Below, piece by piece: positions 50,846-59,246 of a stretch of 64,000 bases of DNA (positions are counted from its first letter, which is position 1; every line of letters starts with the position of its first letter). The notes beneath the pieces were generated by a model, which saw only the letters and a list, made by a program, of their open reading frames with translations, did no database searches and was not told the origin of the DNA. Source of the DNA: Nonomuraea wenchangensis (lineage in GTDB: Bacteria; Actinomycetota; Actinomycetes; Streptosporangiales; Streptosporangiaceae); the NCBI RefSeq assembly GCF_900111685.1, contig NZ_FOHX01000005.1, positions 637,891 through 701,890 on the forward strand. Direction: 5' to 3'. The translations under genes were made by a program, and so were the position numbers.

Positions 50846-50895
50846 GTGCATCATTCTCACAGCAAGGTCATGAGCTATGATGCATGAATATGCAG
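50846..50895. promoter_or_regulatory. ARG-box-like sites before argC
   Basis: TGCAT-GAAT-ATGCA (50881-50894) is an inverted repeat resembling actinomycete ARG boxes. A second TGCATCATTCTCA-like half occurs at 50847-50859, roughly three helical turns upstream. The downstream site abuts the argC ribosome-binding site. The ArgR repressor encoded at 56124 in the same operon is the likely ligand. Confidence 0.55.
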
Positions 50896-50906
50896 GAGGG
50901 GCGCGA

Positions 50907-51929
50907 ATGAGAGCGGCGATAGCGGGAGCCAGCGGCTACGCGGGCGGAGAGCTGCTGCGCCTCCTGCTCGGACATCCCGAGTTCGAGATCGGCGCGCTGA
51001 CCGCCGCCTCCAGCGCCGGCACCCGCCTCGGCGCCCACCAGCCCCACCTGCCGCAGCTCGCCGACCGGGTCATCCAGGAGACCACCGCCGCCGCGCTCGC
51101 CGGCCACGACGTCGTCTTCCTGGCCCTGCCGCACGGCCACTCGGCCGCCGTCGCCTCCCAGCTCGGGGAGGACACCGTGGTCGTCGACTGCGGCGCCGAC
51201 CACCGGCTCGCCGACCCCGCCGCCTGGCAGGAGTTCTACGGCGGCGAGCACGCGGGCACCTGGCCCTACGGCCTGCCCGAGCTGCCGGGACAGCGCGAGG
51301 CGCTGCGCGGCGCGCGGCGCGTCGCGGTGCCCGGCTGCTACCCGACCTCCGTCCTGCTCGCGCTCTTCCCCGCCTTCGCCGCCGGCCTGGCCGGTCCCGA
51401 CGTCGTCGTGGTCGCCGCCAGCGGCACCAGCGGCGCGGGCAAGGCCCCGAAGGCGCACCTGCTCGGCAGCGAGGTCATGGGCTCGGTCAGCGCGTACGGC
51501 GTGGGCGGCCTCCACCGCCACACCCCCGAGATGGAGCAGGGCCTGTCGGCCGCCGCCGGCACGCCGGTACGCGTCTCCTTCACCCCCACGCTGGCCCCCA
51601 TGAGCCGCGGCATCCTCGCCACCTGCACCGCCCCCGCCGCGCCCGGCCTCACCCGGCAGGCGCTGCGGGCGGCGTACGAGGTGGCGCTGAAGGACGAGCC
51701 GTTCGTCCACCTGCTGCCCGACGGCGTCTGGCCGGCCACCTCCATGACCTACGGCGCCAACACCGCCGCCCTGCAGGTGACGCTCGACGAGCGCGCCGGC
51801 CGCGTGGTCGCCGTCATCGCCATCGACAACCTCACCAAGGGCACCGCCGGGGGCGCGATCCAGAGCGTCAACCTCGCCCTCGGCCTGCCGGAAGAGCTCG
51901 GCCTTCCCCTGACAGGAGTCGCACCGTGA
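50907..51929 (+). CDS. argC: N-acetyl-gamma-glutamyl-phosphate reductase
   Basis: Reduces N-acetylglutamyl-phosphate to the semialdehyde with NADPH in arginine synthesis. The 340-residue protein has the dinucleotide loop AAIAGASGYAGGELLRLL, the catalytic cysteine in VAVPGCYPTSVLL and the HTPEMEQ and PTLAPMSRGI substrate motifs. ATG 50907 follows AGGAGGGG; the in-frame ATGs at 50877/50880 lie inside the ARG box. First gene of argCJBDFRH. Confidence 0.95.
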   Translation: MRAAIAGASGYAGGELLRLLLGHPEFEIGALTAASSAGTRLGAHQPHLPQLADRVIQETTAAALAGHDVVFLALPHGHSAAVASQLGEDTVVVDCGADHRLADPAAWQEFYGGEHAGTWPYGLPELPGQREALRGARRVAVPGCYPTSVLLALFPAFAAGLAGPDVVVVAASGTSGAGKAPKAHLLGSEVMGSVSAYGVGGLHRHTPEMEQGLSAAAGTPVRVSFTPTLAPMSRGILATCTAPAAPGLTRQALRAAYEVALKDEPFVHLLPDGVWPATSMTYGANTAALQVTLDERAGRVVAVIAIDNLTKGTAGGAIQSVNLALGLPEELGLPLTGVAP

Positions 51930-52000
51930 GAGAGCGCAGCGAACGAACCGATGAGCACGGGCGTATGACGCTCTCTCTCCGGCCGGAGGCGGCCGTATGA
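51926..52000 (+). other. argC-argJ junction element with a 24-codon frame and inverted repeat
   Basis: GTG 51926 overlaps the argC stop (GTGA) and opens a 24-codon frame that ends at a TGA overlapping the argJ ATG (ATGA), so it could couple translation across the gap. It encodes VRERSERTDEHGRMTLSLRP and four more residues, strongly charged and without a known domain. GAGAGAGCG (51928-51936) pairs with CGCTCTCTC (51969-51977), giving a hairpin. It could equally be a small mobile or repeat-type insertion; a translated role is unproven. Confidence 0.4.
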
Positions 52001-53148
52001 GCGTTACTGCTCCACTCGGTTTCAGAGCGGCCGGCGTCGCCGCGGGCATCAAGCCCGGCGGCGCCCGCGACCTCGCCCTGGTCGTCAACGACGGGCCCAG
52101 CCGCGCCGCCGCCGGCGTCTTCACCGCCAACCGCGTCAAGGCCGCCCCCGTCCTGTGGTCGCAGCAGGTCCTCGCGGGCGGCCGGCTGCGGGCCGTGGTG
52201 CTCAACTCCGGCGGCGCCAACGCCTGCACGGGCCCCGAGGGCTTCCAGGACACCCACGCCACCGCCGAAAAGGTCGCCAAGGCGCTGGAGGACTCCGCCG
52301 GCGAGGTCGCCGTCTGCTCCACCGGCCTCATCGGCGAGCGGCTGCCCATGGACGAGCTGCTGTCCGGCGTCGAGACCGCCGCGGGCCAGCTCTCCCGCGA
52401 CGGCGGCCTGGCCGCCGCCGACGCCATCCGCACCACCGACACGGTCAGCAAGATCTCCTTCAAGCGGGCCGCCGGCTACATGGTGGGCGGCATGGCCAAA
52501 GGCGCGGGCATGCTCGCCCCCGCACTCGCCACCATGCTCTGCGTGATCACCACCGACGCCGACCTCACCAGCGACGAGCTCGACGCCGCGCTGCGCAAGG
52601 CCACCTCCCGCACCTTCGACCGGCTCGACACCGACGGCTGCATGTCCACCAACGACACCGTGCTGCTGCTGGCCAGTGGCGCCGCCGGCGTGAAGCCCGA
52701 CCTCGCCGAGTTCGAGCAGAAGGTCTACGAGGTCTGCGCCGACCTGGCCCGCCAGCTCCTCGTGGACGCCGAGGGCGCCTCCAAGGCCATCGCCATCGAG
52801 GTCGTCGGCGCCGCCTCCGAGTCCGACGCCGTCACGGTCGGCCGCGCGGTCGCCCGCTCCAACCTGCTCAAGTGCGCCGTCCACGGCGAGGACCCCAACT
52901 GGGGCCGCGTGCTCGCCGCCGTCGGCACCACCGACGCCGTCTTCGAGCCCGACCGGCTCAACGTCGCCATCAACGGCATCTGGATCTGCCGCGGCGGCGC
53001 GGTCGGCGACGACCGCTCCAAGGTGGACATGCGCCCGAGGGACGTCACGATCACCGTCGACCTGTCGGCGGGACCGCACACCGCGACCGTCCACACGACC
53101 GACCTGACCGCGGACTACGTCCACGAGAACTCGGCGTACAGCTCATGA
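51997..53148 (+). CDS. argJ: bifunctional glutamate N-acetyltransferase / amino-acid acetyltransferase
   Basis: Moves the acetyl group from N-acetylornithine to glutamate, running the cyclic arginine pathway; bifunctionality is typical but not provable here. The 383-residue proenzyme self-cleaves before the nucleophile T179 in ALATMLCVITTDA. GGANACTG, TDTVSK, NDTVLLLASG and NWGRVLAAVG are also present. GGAGGCGGCCGT precedes ATG 51997. It overlaps argB by ATGA. Confidence 0.96.
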   Translation: MSVTAPLGFRAAGVAAGIKPGGARDLALVVNDGPSRAAAGVFTANRVKAAPVLWSQQVLAGGRLRAVVLNSGGANACTGPEGFQDTHATAEKVAKALEDSAGEVAVCSTGLIGERLPMDELLSGVETAAGQLSRDGGLAAADAIRTTDTVSKISFKRAAGYMVGGMAKGAGMLAPALATMLCVITTDADLTSDELDAALRKATSRTFDRLDTDGCMSTNDTVLLLASGAAGVKPDLAEFEQKVYEVCADLARQLLVDAEGASKAIAIEVVGAASESDAVTVGRAVARSNLLKCAVHGEDPNWGRVLAAVGTTDAVFEPDRLNVAINGIWICRGGAVGDDRSKVDMRPRDVTITVDLSAGPHTATVHTTDLTADYVHENSAYSS

Positions 53149-54017
53149 GGCGCAGCGCGGCCGAGACGAAGGCGGGCACGCTGATCGAGGCGCTGCCCTG
53201 GCTCACCCGCTTCCACGGCGCGACCGTCGTCATCAAGTACGGCGGCAACGCCATGACCGACGAGGGCCTGAAGGCCGGCTTCGCCGAGGACGTCGTCTTC
53301 CTCCAGCACGCCGGCCTGCGCCCGGTCGTCGTGCACGGCGGCGGCCCCCAGATCAGCAGCGCGCTCGACCGGCTCGGCATCGCCTCCACCTTCACCGCCG
53401 GCCTGCGGGTCACCACGCCCGAGGCCATGCAGGTGGTGCGGATGGTCCTGGTCGGCCAGGTCAACCGCGACATCGTCGGCCTGGTCAACCGGCACGGCCC
53501 GTTCGCGGTCGGCATGTCGGGCGAGGACGCCCACCTGTTCACCGCCGTGCGCAAGCACGCCGTGGTGGACGGCGAGCTCGTCGACATCGGCCAGGTCGGC
53601 GAGATCATCAAGGTCGACCCGGGAGCGGTCCGCGCCCTCATCGCCGACGGCCGCATCCCCGTGATCTCCAGCGTCGCCCGCGGCGACGACGGCGAGGTCT
53701 ACAACGTCAACGCCGACACCGCCGCCGCCGCGCTGGCCGTCGCGCTCCAGGCGCAGAAGCTGATCGTGCTCACCGACGTCGAGGGCCTGTACGCCAACTG
53801 GCCCGACGACACCGACGTGATCGACCAGCTCGCGGCCGACGAGCTGGAGGCCCTCATGCCCAAGCTGTCCAGCGGCATGGTGCCCAAGATGGAGGCGTGC
53901 CTGACGGCCGTACAGGGCGGGGTGCCGCGCGCCCACGTGCTCGACGGCCGGGTGCCGCACTCGCTGCTGCTGGAGATCTTCACCAATGAAGGAATCGGAA
54001 CGATGGTGATGCCCTGA
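53145..54017 (+). CDS. argB: acetylglutamate kinase
   Basis: Phosphorylates N-acetylglutamate. The 290-residue amino-acid-kinase-fold protein has VVIKYGGNAMTDEGLK, VVVHGGGPQISSALDRLGI, NRDIVGLVNRHG and VYNVNADTAAAALAVAL, with the C-terminal DGRVPHSLLLEIFTNEGIGT. An N-terminal helix (about 1-25, ETKAGTLIEALPWLTRF) is the kind present in arginine-inhibited hexameric enzymes, suggesting feedback control. ATG 53145 overlaps the argJ stop; the longer frame upstream is a shadow of argJ. Confidence 0.96.
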   Translation: MRRSAAETKAGTLIEALPWLTRFHGATVVIKYGGNAMTDEGLKAGFAEDVVFLQHAGLRPVVVHGGGPQISSALDRLGIASTFTAGLRVTTPEAMQVVRMVLVGQVNRDIVGLVNRHGPFAVGMSGEDAHLFTAVRKHAVVDGELVDIGQVGEIIKVDPGAVRALIADGRIPVISSVARGDDGEVYNVNADTAAAALAVALQAQKLIVLTDVEGLYANWPDDTDVIDQLAADELEALMPKLSSGMVPKMEACLTAVQGGVPRAHVLDGRVPHSLLLEIFTNEGIGTMVMP

Positions 54018-55183
54018 TGAGCCTGTTCGAGAGGTTCGAAGACGCCTTCATGCCCAACTACGGCGTCCCGCCGATCGCCCTGGCCCGCGGCGAGGGCAGC
54101 CGCGTCTGGGACGTCGAGGGCAGGGAATACCTCGACTTCATCGCCGGCATCGCCACCAGCTCGCTCGGCCATGCCCACCCCGCACTGGTCGAGGCCGTCA
54201 CCCGGCAGGTCTCCACCATCGCGCACACCAGCAACCTGTTCCTGCACGAGCCCGAGGTGCTGCTCGCCGAGCGGCTGCGCGCCCTGCTCAACGCCCCCGC
54301 GCGGGTCTTCTTCGCCAACTCCGGCACGGAGGCCAACGAGGCGGCTTACAAGCTGGCGCTCAAGTACGGCCGCCGCGAGGGCCGCTCCTACTTCGTCGCC
54401 GCAGAGAACGGCTTCCACGGCCGCACCATCGGCGCGCTGTCGCTCACCGGCAAGGCGGCCATCCGCGAGCCGTTCGGCCCGTTCCCCGTGGACGTGCGCT
54501 TCGTCCCCTACGGCGACGCCGACGCGCTCAAGGAGGCCGTGACCGGCGACTGCATCGCGGTCTTCCTGGAGCCCACGCAGGGCGAGGCCGGCGTGGTCCC
54601 GCCCCCGGACGGCTACTTCCAGGCGGCCCGCGAGATCTGCGACTCCACCGGCGCGCTGCTGGTCGCCGACGAGATCCAGTCGGCCATCGGCCGCACCGGG
54701 CACTGGTTCGCCCACCAGGCCGACGGCGTCACCCCCGACATCCTCACCCTGGCCAAGGGGCTCGGCGGCGGCCTGCCGATCGGCGCGTGCGTCGGCTTCG
54801 GCGAGATCGGCGGGCTGTTCGGCAAGGGCGACCACGGCTCGACCTTCGGCGGCAACCCGGTCTCCTGCGCCGCCGCGCTGGCGGTGCTCGACCACGTCGA
54901 CCTCGCCCACGTGCGCGAGGTCTCCGCCCGGCTGCGCGCCGGCCTGGAGCCGGTACGCCACCCGCTGCTGAAGGGCGTGCGCGGGCGCGGCCTGTGGCTG
55001 GCCGTCGTGCTGCGCGAGCCGCGCTCGGCGCGCTTCCAGGAGGCGGCGGCGAAGGCCGGGTTCCTGGTCAACGCGCTCCAGCCGGACGCGGTGCGCATCG
55101 CGCCCCCGCTGGTGGTGACGGCAGAAGAGGTGGACGCCTTCGTGACGGCGTTCCCCGCGATCATGGAAGAGGCGGCGAAGTGA
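54017..55183 (+). CDS. argD: acetylornithine aminotransferase
   Basis: PLP-dependent class III aminotransferase (388 residues) forming N-acetylornithine from the semialdehyde and glutamate. VFFANSGTEANEAAYKLALK binds phosphate, LLVADEIQSAIGRTG holds the PLP-ring aspartate, and K247 in LTLAKGLGGGLPIGA is the Schiff-base lysine. Its ATG overlaps the argB stop by one base (TGATG). Confidence 0.95.
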   Translation: MSLFERFEDAFMPNYGVPPIALARGEGSRVWDVEGREYLDFIAGIATSSLGHAHPALVEAVTRQVSTIAHTSNLFLHEPEVLLAERLRALLNAPARVFFANSGTEANEAAYKLALKYGRREGRSYFVAAENGFHGRTIGALSLTGKAAIREPFGPFPVDVRFVPYGDADALKEAVTGDCIAVFLEPTQGEAGVVPPPDGYFQAAREICDSTGALLVADEIQSAIGRTGHWFAHQADGVTPDILTLAKGLGGGLPIGACVGFGEIGGLFGKGDHGSTFGGNPVSCAAALAVLDHVDLAHVREVSARLRAGLEPVRHPLLKGVRGRGLWLAVVLREPRSARFQEAAAKAGFLVNALQPDAVRIAPPLVVTAEEVDAFVTAFPAIMEEAAK

Positions 55184-56127
55184 GCAGTCAGAGCCCGGGC
55201 CCCGCGCGGATCCGGCACTTCCTCAAGGACGACGACCTCTCGCCCGCCGAGCAGGCGGAGGTGCTCGACCTGGCCGAGGCCATGAAGAAGGACCGCTTCG
55301 GCTACCGCCCCTTCGAGGGCCCGCGCAGCGTCGCCGTCCTGTTCGACAAGCCCTCGGCGCGCACCCGCGTCTCCTTCCACACCGGCATCGGCGAGCTTGG
55401 CGGCCTGCCGCTCGTCGTGGACAACGTCACCGCGCTCATGGGCCGCGGCGAGCCGGCCAAGGACCTCGCCCGCGTGCTCGACCGGCAGGTCGCCGCCATC
55501 GTCTGGCGCACCAACGGCCAGGAGCTCATCGAGGAGATGGCCGCCCACGCCCGCGTCCCGGTCGTCAACGCGCTCACCGACGCCTACCACCCCTGCCAGA
55601 TCCTCGCCGACCTGCAGACCGTACGCGAGCACCTCGGCCGCACCGCCGGCGTGACGCTCGCCTACACCGGCGACGGCGCCAACAACATGGCCCACTCCTA
55701 CCTGCTGGGCGGCGCCACCGCCGGCATGCACGTACGCGTCGCGGCCCCCGACGGCTATCTGCCCGACCAGGCCGTGCTCGACCGCGCCGCCGCGATCGCC
55801 GAAGGGACCGGCGGCTCGGTGAGCGTCGTCGCCGACCCGGCCGCCGCCGCCGAGGGCGCCCACGTGCTCGCCACCGACACGTGGGTGTCGATGGGGCAGA
55901 GCGGCAAGGAGGAGCGGGTGGCCGCACTCATGCCTTACCAGGTCGACGCCGCGCTCGTCGCGCGCGCCGCCCCCGAGGCGATCGTGCTGCACTGCCTGCC
56001 CGCCTACCGCGGCTACGAGATCACCGAGGACGTGCTCGAAGGCTCGCGCAGCGTCGTGTGGGACCAGGCCGAGAACCGCCTGCACGCCCAGAAGGCGCTG
56101 CTCCACTGGCTGGTGACCAGACCGTGA
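55180..56127 (+). CDS. argF: ornithine carbamoyltransferase
   Basis: Condenses ornithine and carbamoyl phosphate to citrulline. The 315-residue protein has the carbamoyl-phosphate motif KPSARTR (residues 57-63), NALTDAYHPCQILADL and the ornithine loop HCLPAYRGYEI. The GTG start at 55180 overlaps the argD stop by four bases; the longer frame is a shadow of argD. In the window's arg operon only argG (argininosuccinate synthase) is missing, presumably elsewhere. Confidence 0.95.
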   Translation: MSSQSPGPARIRHFLKDDDLSPAEQAEVLDLAEAMKKDRFGYRPFEGPRSVAVLFDKPSARTRVSFHTGIGELGGLPLVVDNVTALMGRGEPAKDLARVLDRQVAAIVWRTNGQELIEEMAAHARVPVVNALTDAYHPCQILADLQTVREHLGRTAGVTLAYTGDGANNMAHSYLLGGATAGMHVRVAAPDGYLPDQAVLDRAAAIAEGTGGSVSVVADPAAAAEGAHVLATDTWVSMGQSGKEERVAALMPYQVDAALVARAAPEAIVLHCLPAYRGYEITEDVLEGSRSVVWDQAENRLHAQKALLHWLVTRP

Positions 56128-56630
56128 CCATCCCGATGACCAAGGCGGCCCGGCAGGCGCGGATCACCGACCTGCTGCGGCGGCAGGTGGTGCGCTCCCA
56201 GCCGGAGCTCGCCAAACTGCTCGCCGACAGCGGCGTCGAGGTCACCCAGGCCACGCTCTCACGCGACCTGGACGAGCTCGGCGCGCTCAAGCTGCGCGCC
56301 GAGGACGGCTCGCTGATCTACGCGCTGCCCGGGGAGGGCGGCGCCCGCATCCCGGTCGCCCGGGTCGGCGCCGGCGAGCCCCCCTCCGCCCGCCTCCAGC
56401 GCGTCGCGGAGGAGCTGCTGGTCAGCGCCGAGGCCTCGGCCAACCTGGTCGTCGTGAAGACGCCTCCCGGCGCGGCGCAGTTCATGTCCTCCGCCATCGA
56501 CCACGCCGACTGGGAGTCCATCCTCGGCACCGTCGCGGGCGACGACACGATCCTCGTCATCACCCGCGACCCGCAGGGCGGGCAGGCGGTCGCCGAGGCG
56601 CTGCTGAAGGTCGCCGACCGGCGCGGCTGA
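56124..56630 (+). CDS. argR: arginine repressor
   Basis: Hexameric arginine-sensing repressor of 168 residues. The N-terminal winged helix (about 8-75) reads ARQARITDLLRRQVVRSQPE then VTQATLSRDLDELGALKLR. The C-terminal domain has the arginine-binding VKTPPGAAQFMSSAIDHADW and GTVAGDDTILVITRD motifs. GTG 56124 overlaps the argF stop (GTGA); ATG 56136 is an alternative. Being inside the operon that carries ARG boxes before argC, it probably represses its own synthesis. Confidence 0.95.
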   Translation: MTIPMTKAARQARITDLLRRQVVRSQPELAKLLADSGVEVTQATLSRDLDELGALKLRAEDGSLIYALPGEGGARIPVARVGAGEPPSARLQRVAEELLVSAEASANLVVVKTPPGAAQFMSSAIDHADWESILGTVAGDDTILVITRDPQGGQAVAEALLKVADRRG

Positions 56631-56723
56631 AAACGGAAGACGCCCCGCTGAAGATCGCGCCGCCCGTGACGCGAACGGGGGCCGACGTGCACTATGGTCG
56701 CGGGGGACACGAAGGAGATGACG

Positions 56724-58139
56724 GTGAGTGAAGGCAAGCCGATGCGGCTGTGGGGCGGACGCTTCGAGAGCGGCCCGTCCGACGCGCTGGCCCGCCTGTC
56801 GGTGAGCGTGCACTTCGACTGGCGGCTCGTGCCGTACGACCTGGCGGCGTCCAGGGCGCACGCGCGGGTGCTGCACAGAGCGGGGCTGCTGAGCGACGAT
56901 GAGCTCGGGCGCATGATCGGCGCCCTCGACGACCTGGACCGCGCCTGCAAGGAAGGCGAGTTCCGGCCGACGGTGGCCGACGAGGACGTGCACACCGCGC
57001 TGGAGCGCGGCCTGCTGGAACGGCTCGGCTCGCTCGGCGGCAAGCTGCGCGCCGGCCGCTCGCGCAACGACCAGATCGCCACCGACCTGCGCCTCTACCT
57101 CCGCGACCACGTCCGCATGGTCGTCTCCCGGGTGGTCGAGCTGGAGACGGCGCTCATGGCCCAGGCCGAGCAGCACGCCGAGACCGCCGCGCCCGGCATG
57201 ACCCACCTGCAGCACGCGCAGCCCGTGTCGTTCGGCCACCAGCTCCTGGCGCACGTGCACGCCTTCGCCCGCGACGTCGACCGGCTCACCGACTGGGACA
57301 AGCGGGCCGCCGTCTCGCCGCTCGGCTCCGGCGCGCTCGCCGGCTCGTCGCTGCCGCTCGACCCGCAGGCCGTGGCCGAGGAGCTGGGCTTCGCCGCCGC
57401 CGCGCCCAACTCGATGGACGCCGTCGCCGACCGCGACTTCGCCGCCGAGTTCCTGTTCGACGCGGCCATGATCGGCGTGCACCTGTCGCGGCTGGGCGAG
57501 GAGATCGTCCTGTGGGCCTCGCAGGAGTTCCGCTGGATCGAGATGGACGACGCCTACTCCACCGGCTCGTCGATCATGCCGCAGAAGAAGAACCCCGACG
57601 TGGCCGAGCTGGCCCGCGGCAAGTCCGGCCGGCTCATCGGCAACCTCATGTCGCTGCTGACCACGCTCAAGGGCCTGCCGCTGACCTACAACCGCGACCT
57701 GCAGGAGGACAAGGAGCCGGTGTTCGACGCCGTCGACACCCTGCTGCTGGTCCTGCCCGCCATGGCCGGGCTGGTCGCCACGATGCGGGTCAACACCGCC
57801 CGCATGGAAGCCTCGGCCCCCGACGGGTTCGCGCTCGCCACCGACCTGGCCGAGCTGCTGGTGCGGCGCGGCGTGCCGTTCCGCGAGGCGCACGAGGCGG
57901 TCGGCCACCTGGTCGTGTGGTGCCAGGTCAACGACAAGGACCTCGGCGAGCTCAGCGACGACGAGCTGCTCAAGGTCTCGTCGCACCTCACCCCCGACGT
58001 GCGCGACGTGCTCAGCGTGCCCGGCGCGCTCGCCGCCCGCAAGGCGCACGGCGGCACCGCCCCCGACCGCGTACGCGACCAGCTCGTCGCGCTGCGCGAG
58101 GCGGTCGACGCGCAGGCGGCATGGGCGGCGCAGAGCTGA
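56724..58139 (+). CDS. argH: argininosuccinate lyase
   Basis: Splits argininosuccinate to arginine and fumarate, the last step of the pathway. The 471-residue fumarase-superfamily protein begins SEGKPMRLWGGRFESGPSDA and has AGRSRNDQIATD, TAAPGMTHLQHAQPVSFGH and the signature GSSIMPQKKNPDVAELARGK with the catalytic serine. I choose GTG 56724 because AAGGAG lies six bases upstream; ATG 56718 touches that sequence. A 93-bp gap separates it from argR, with no terminator seen. Confidence 0.94.
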   Translation: MSEGKPMRLWGGRFESGPSDALARLSVSVHFDWRLVPYDLAASRAHARVLHRAGLLSDDELGRMIGALDDLDRACKEGEFRPTVADEDVHTALERGLLERLGSLGGKLRAGRSRNDQIATDLRLYLRDHVRMVVSRVVELETALMAQAEQHAETAAPGMTHLQHAQPVSFGHQLLAHVHAFARDVDRLTDWDKRAAVSPLGSGALAGSSLPLDPQAVAEELGFAAAAPNSMDAVADRDFAAEFLFDAAMIGVHLSRLGEEIVLWASQEFRWIEMDDAYSTGSSIMPQKKNPDVAELARGKSGRLIGNLMSLLTTLKGLPLTYNRDLQEDKEPVFDAVDTLLLVLPAMAGLVATMRVNTARMEASAPDGFALATDLAELLVRRGVPFREAHEAVGHLVVWCQVNDKDLGELSDDELLKVSSHLTPDVRDVLSVPGALAARKAHGGTAPDRVRDQLVALREAVDAQAAWAAQS

Positions 58140-58813
58140 GCCGCGCGCCGCTGCCGCGGAGCTTCTTCGACCGGCCCTCCCACGAGGTCGCGCCCGACCT
58201 GCTCGGGCGCGTCCTCGTGCACGGCCCCGTCGCCGTGCGCCTCACCGAGGTCGAGGCGTACGGCGGCCCCGGCGAGGACCCCGCCGCGCACACCTACCGC
58301 GGCAGGACGCCACGCAACGCGGTCATGTTCGGCCCACCCGGTCACCTGTACGTGTACTTCACCTACGGCATGCACTTCTGCACCAACCTCGTCTGCCTGC
58401 CCGAGGGCTCGGGCTCCGCGGTGCTGCTGCGGGCCGGCGAGGTGCTGGACGGCGTGGACACCGCCCGCGCCCGACGCTCCTCGCGCGGCAAACCGCCGCC
58501 CGACCGCGACCTCGCCCGCGGCCCCGCGCGGCTCGCCGTCGCCCTCGGCCTGGCCCGCGAGCACAACGGCCTCGACGCCGTGCTGGAGGGCTCACCCGCC
58601 GGGCGGCCCCACGAGTCGGCCGCCGTCCTCGAAGGCCGGCCGCCCGCACCAGGGCTGGTCAAGGCCGGGCCGCGCACCGGGATCTCCACGGCGAAGGAGG
58701 TGCCGTGGCGGTTCTGGATCGACGGCGACCCTACCGTGTCGCCGTACCGGGCTCACGTGCCGCGCCGGCGCAGCGCCGCCGCCACCTCCGTCGGAGAGGC
58801 GCCGAGCTCGTGA
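58121..58813 (+). CDS. 3-methyladenine DNA glycosylase (AAG/MPG family)
   Basis: Excises alkylated purines from DNA, opening base-excision repair. The 230-residue protein has RLTEVEAYGGPGEDPAAHTY with the catalytic glutamate (E45), GRTPRNAVMFGPPGHLYVYF, TYGMHFCTN and the C-terminal GPRTGISTAKEVPWRFWI. ATG 58121 lies inside the end of argH (19-bp overlap), indicating coupling; the longer frame is a shadow of argH. Its end overlaps the convergent PH-domain gene by 61 bp. Confidence 0.94.
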   Translation: MGGAELSRAPLPRSFFDRPSHEVAPDLLGRVLVHGPVAVRLTEVEAYGGPGEDPAAHTYRGRTPRNAVMFGPPGHLYVYFTYGMHFCTNLVCLPEGSGSAVLLRAGEVLDGVDTARARRSSRGKPPPDRDLARGPARLAVALGLAREHNGLDAVLEGSPAGRPHESAAVLEGRPPAPGLVKAGPRTGISTAKEVPWRFWIDGDPTVSPYRAHVPRRRSAAATSVGEAPSS

Positions 58814-59154
58814 GGACTGAAGAGGTGCAGGTGGTCGCCGGTGTCGACCTCCAGCATCTCGCTGCGCAGTCCCCAGCGCCTGCGTACGTCCACCGTGACG
58901 TCCCGGATCTCGTCCCAGGGCACGTGCCGGTGTCCCGCGAACCCGTGCACCACCGTGATCCCGCTCTCGTCGGCCGCCAGCCGCTCCGGGACCAGCAGGT
59001 CCCGCAGCCCCATGGCGCCGAGGACCACCGCCCCCGGGACGGCCAGGAACACGCCGCCATGATCGCCGTCGATCCACCAGTAGACGGCGAGACCCACACA
59101 TGCGAGAGCCCCTAAGATCTTGAAAACGGCCAGCTCGCGACGGACCCTCCACAT
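58753..59154 (-). CDS. PH-domain-like small membrane protein
   Basis: A 133-residue protein with two hydrophobic helices near the start (FKILGALACVGLAVYWWI and GGVFLAVPGAVVLGAMGL), then a bacterial PH-like beta domain (LAADESGITVVHGFAGHRHV, PWDEIRDVTVD, LEVDTGDHLHLFS). This layout is usual for actinobacterial PH-domain proteins of unknown function. ATG 59154 is preferred to GTG 59160; no clear ribosome-binding site is present. It is convergent and overlapping with the glycosylase gene. Confidence 0.8.
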   Translation of the reverse strand: MWRVRRELAVFKILGALACVGLAVYWWIDGDHGGVFLAVPGAVVLGAMGLRDLLVPERLAADESGITVVHGFAGHRHVPWDEIRDVTVDVRRRWGLRSEMLEVDTGDHLHLFSPHELGASPTEVAAALRRRGT

Positions 59155-59246
59155 GGGCACAGAGCGTATCCAAGTGGCGGGCTACCCGGCCGATCGGGCA
59201 CGCTGTACTCATCCGACCCGTCTCACTCTCCTGGAAAGCCCGCACC

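Noticed and set aside
50877..50907. The ATG pair at 50877/50880 as argC start
   Set aside because: Both lie within the ARG-box palindrome and lack a ribosome-binding site; ATG 50907 has AGGAGGGG and a family-like start.
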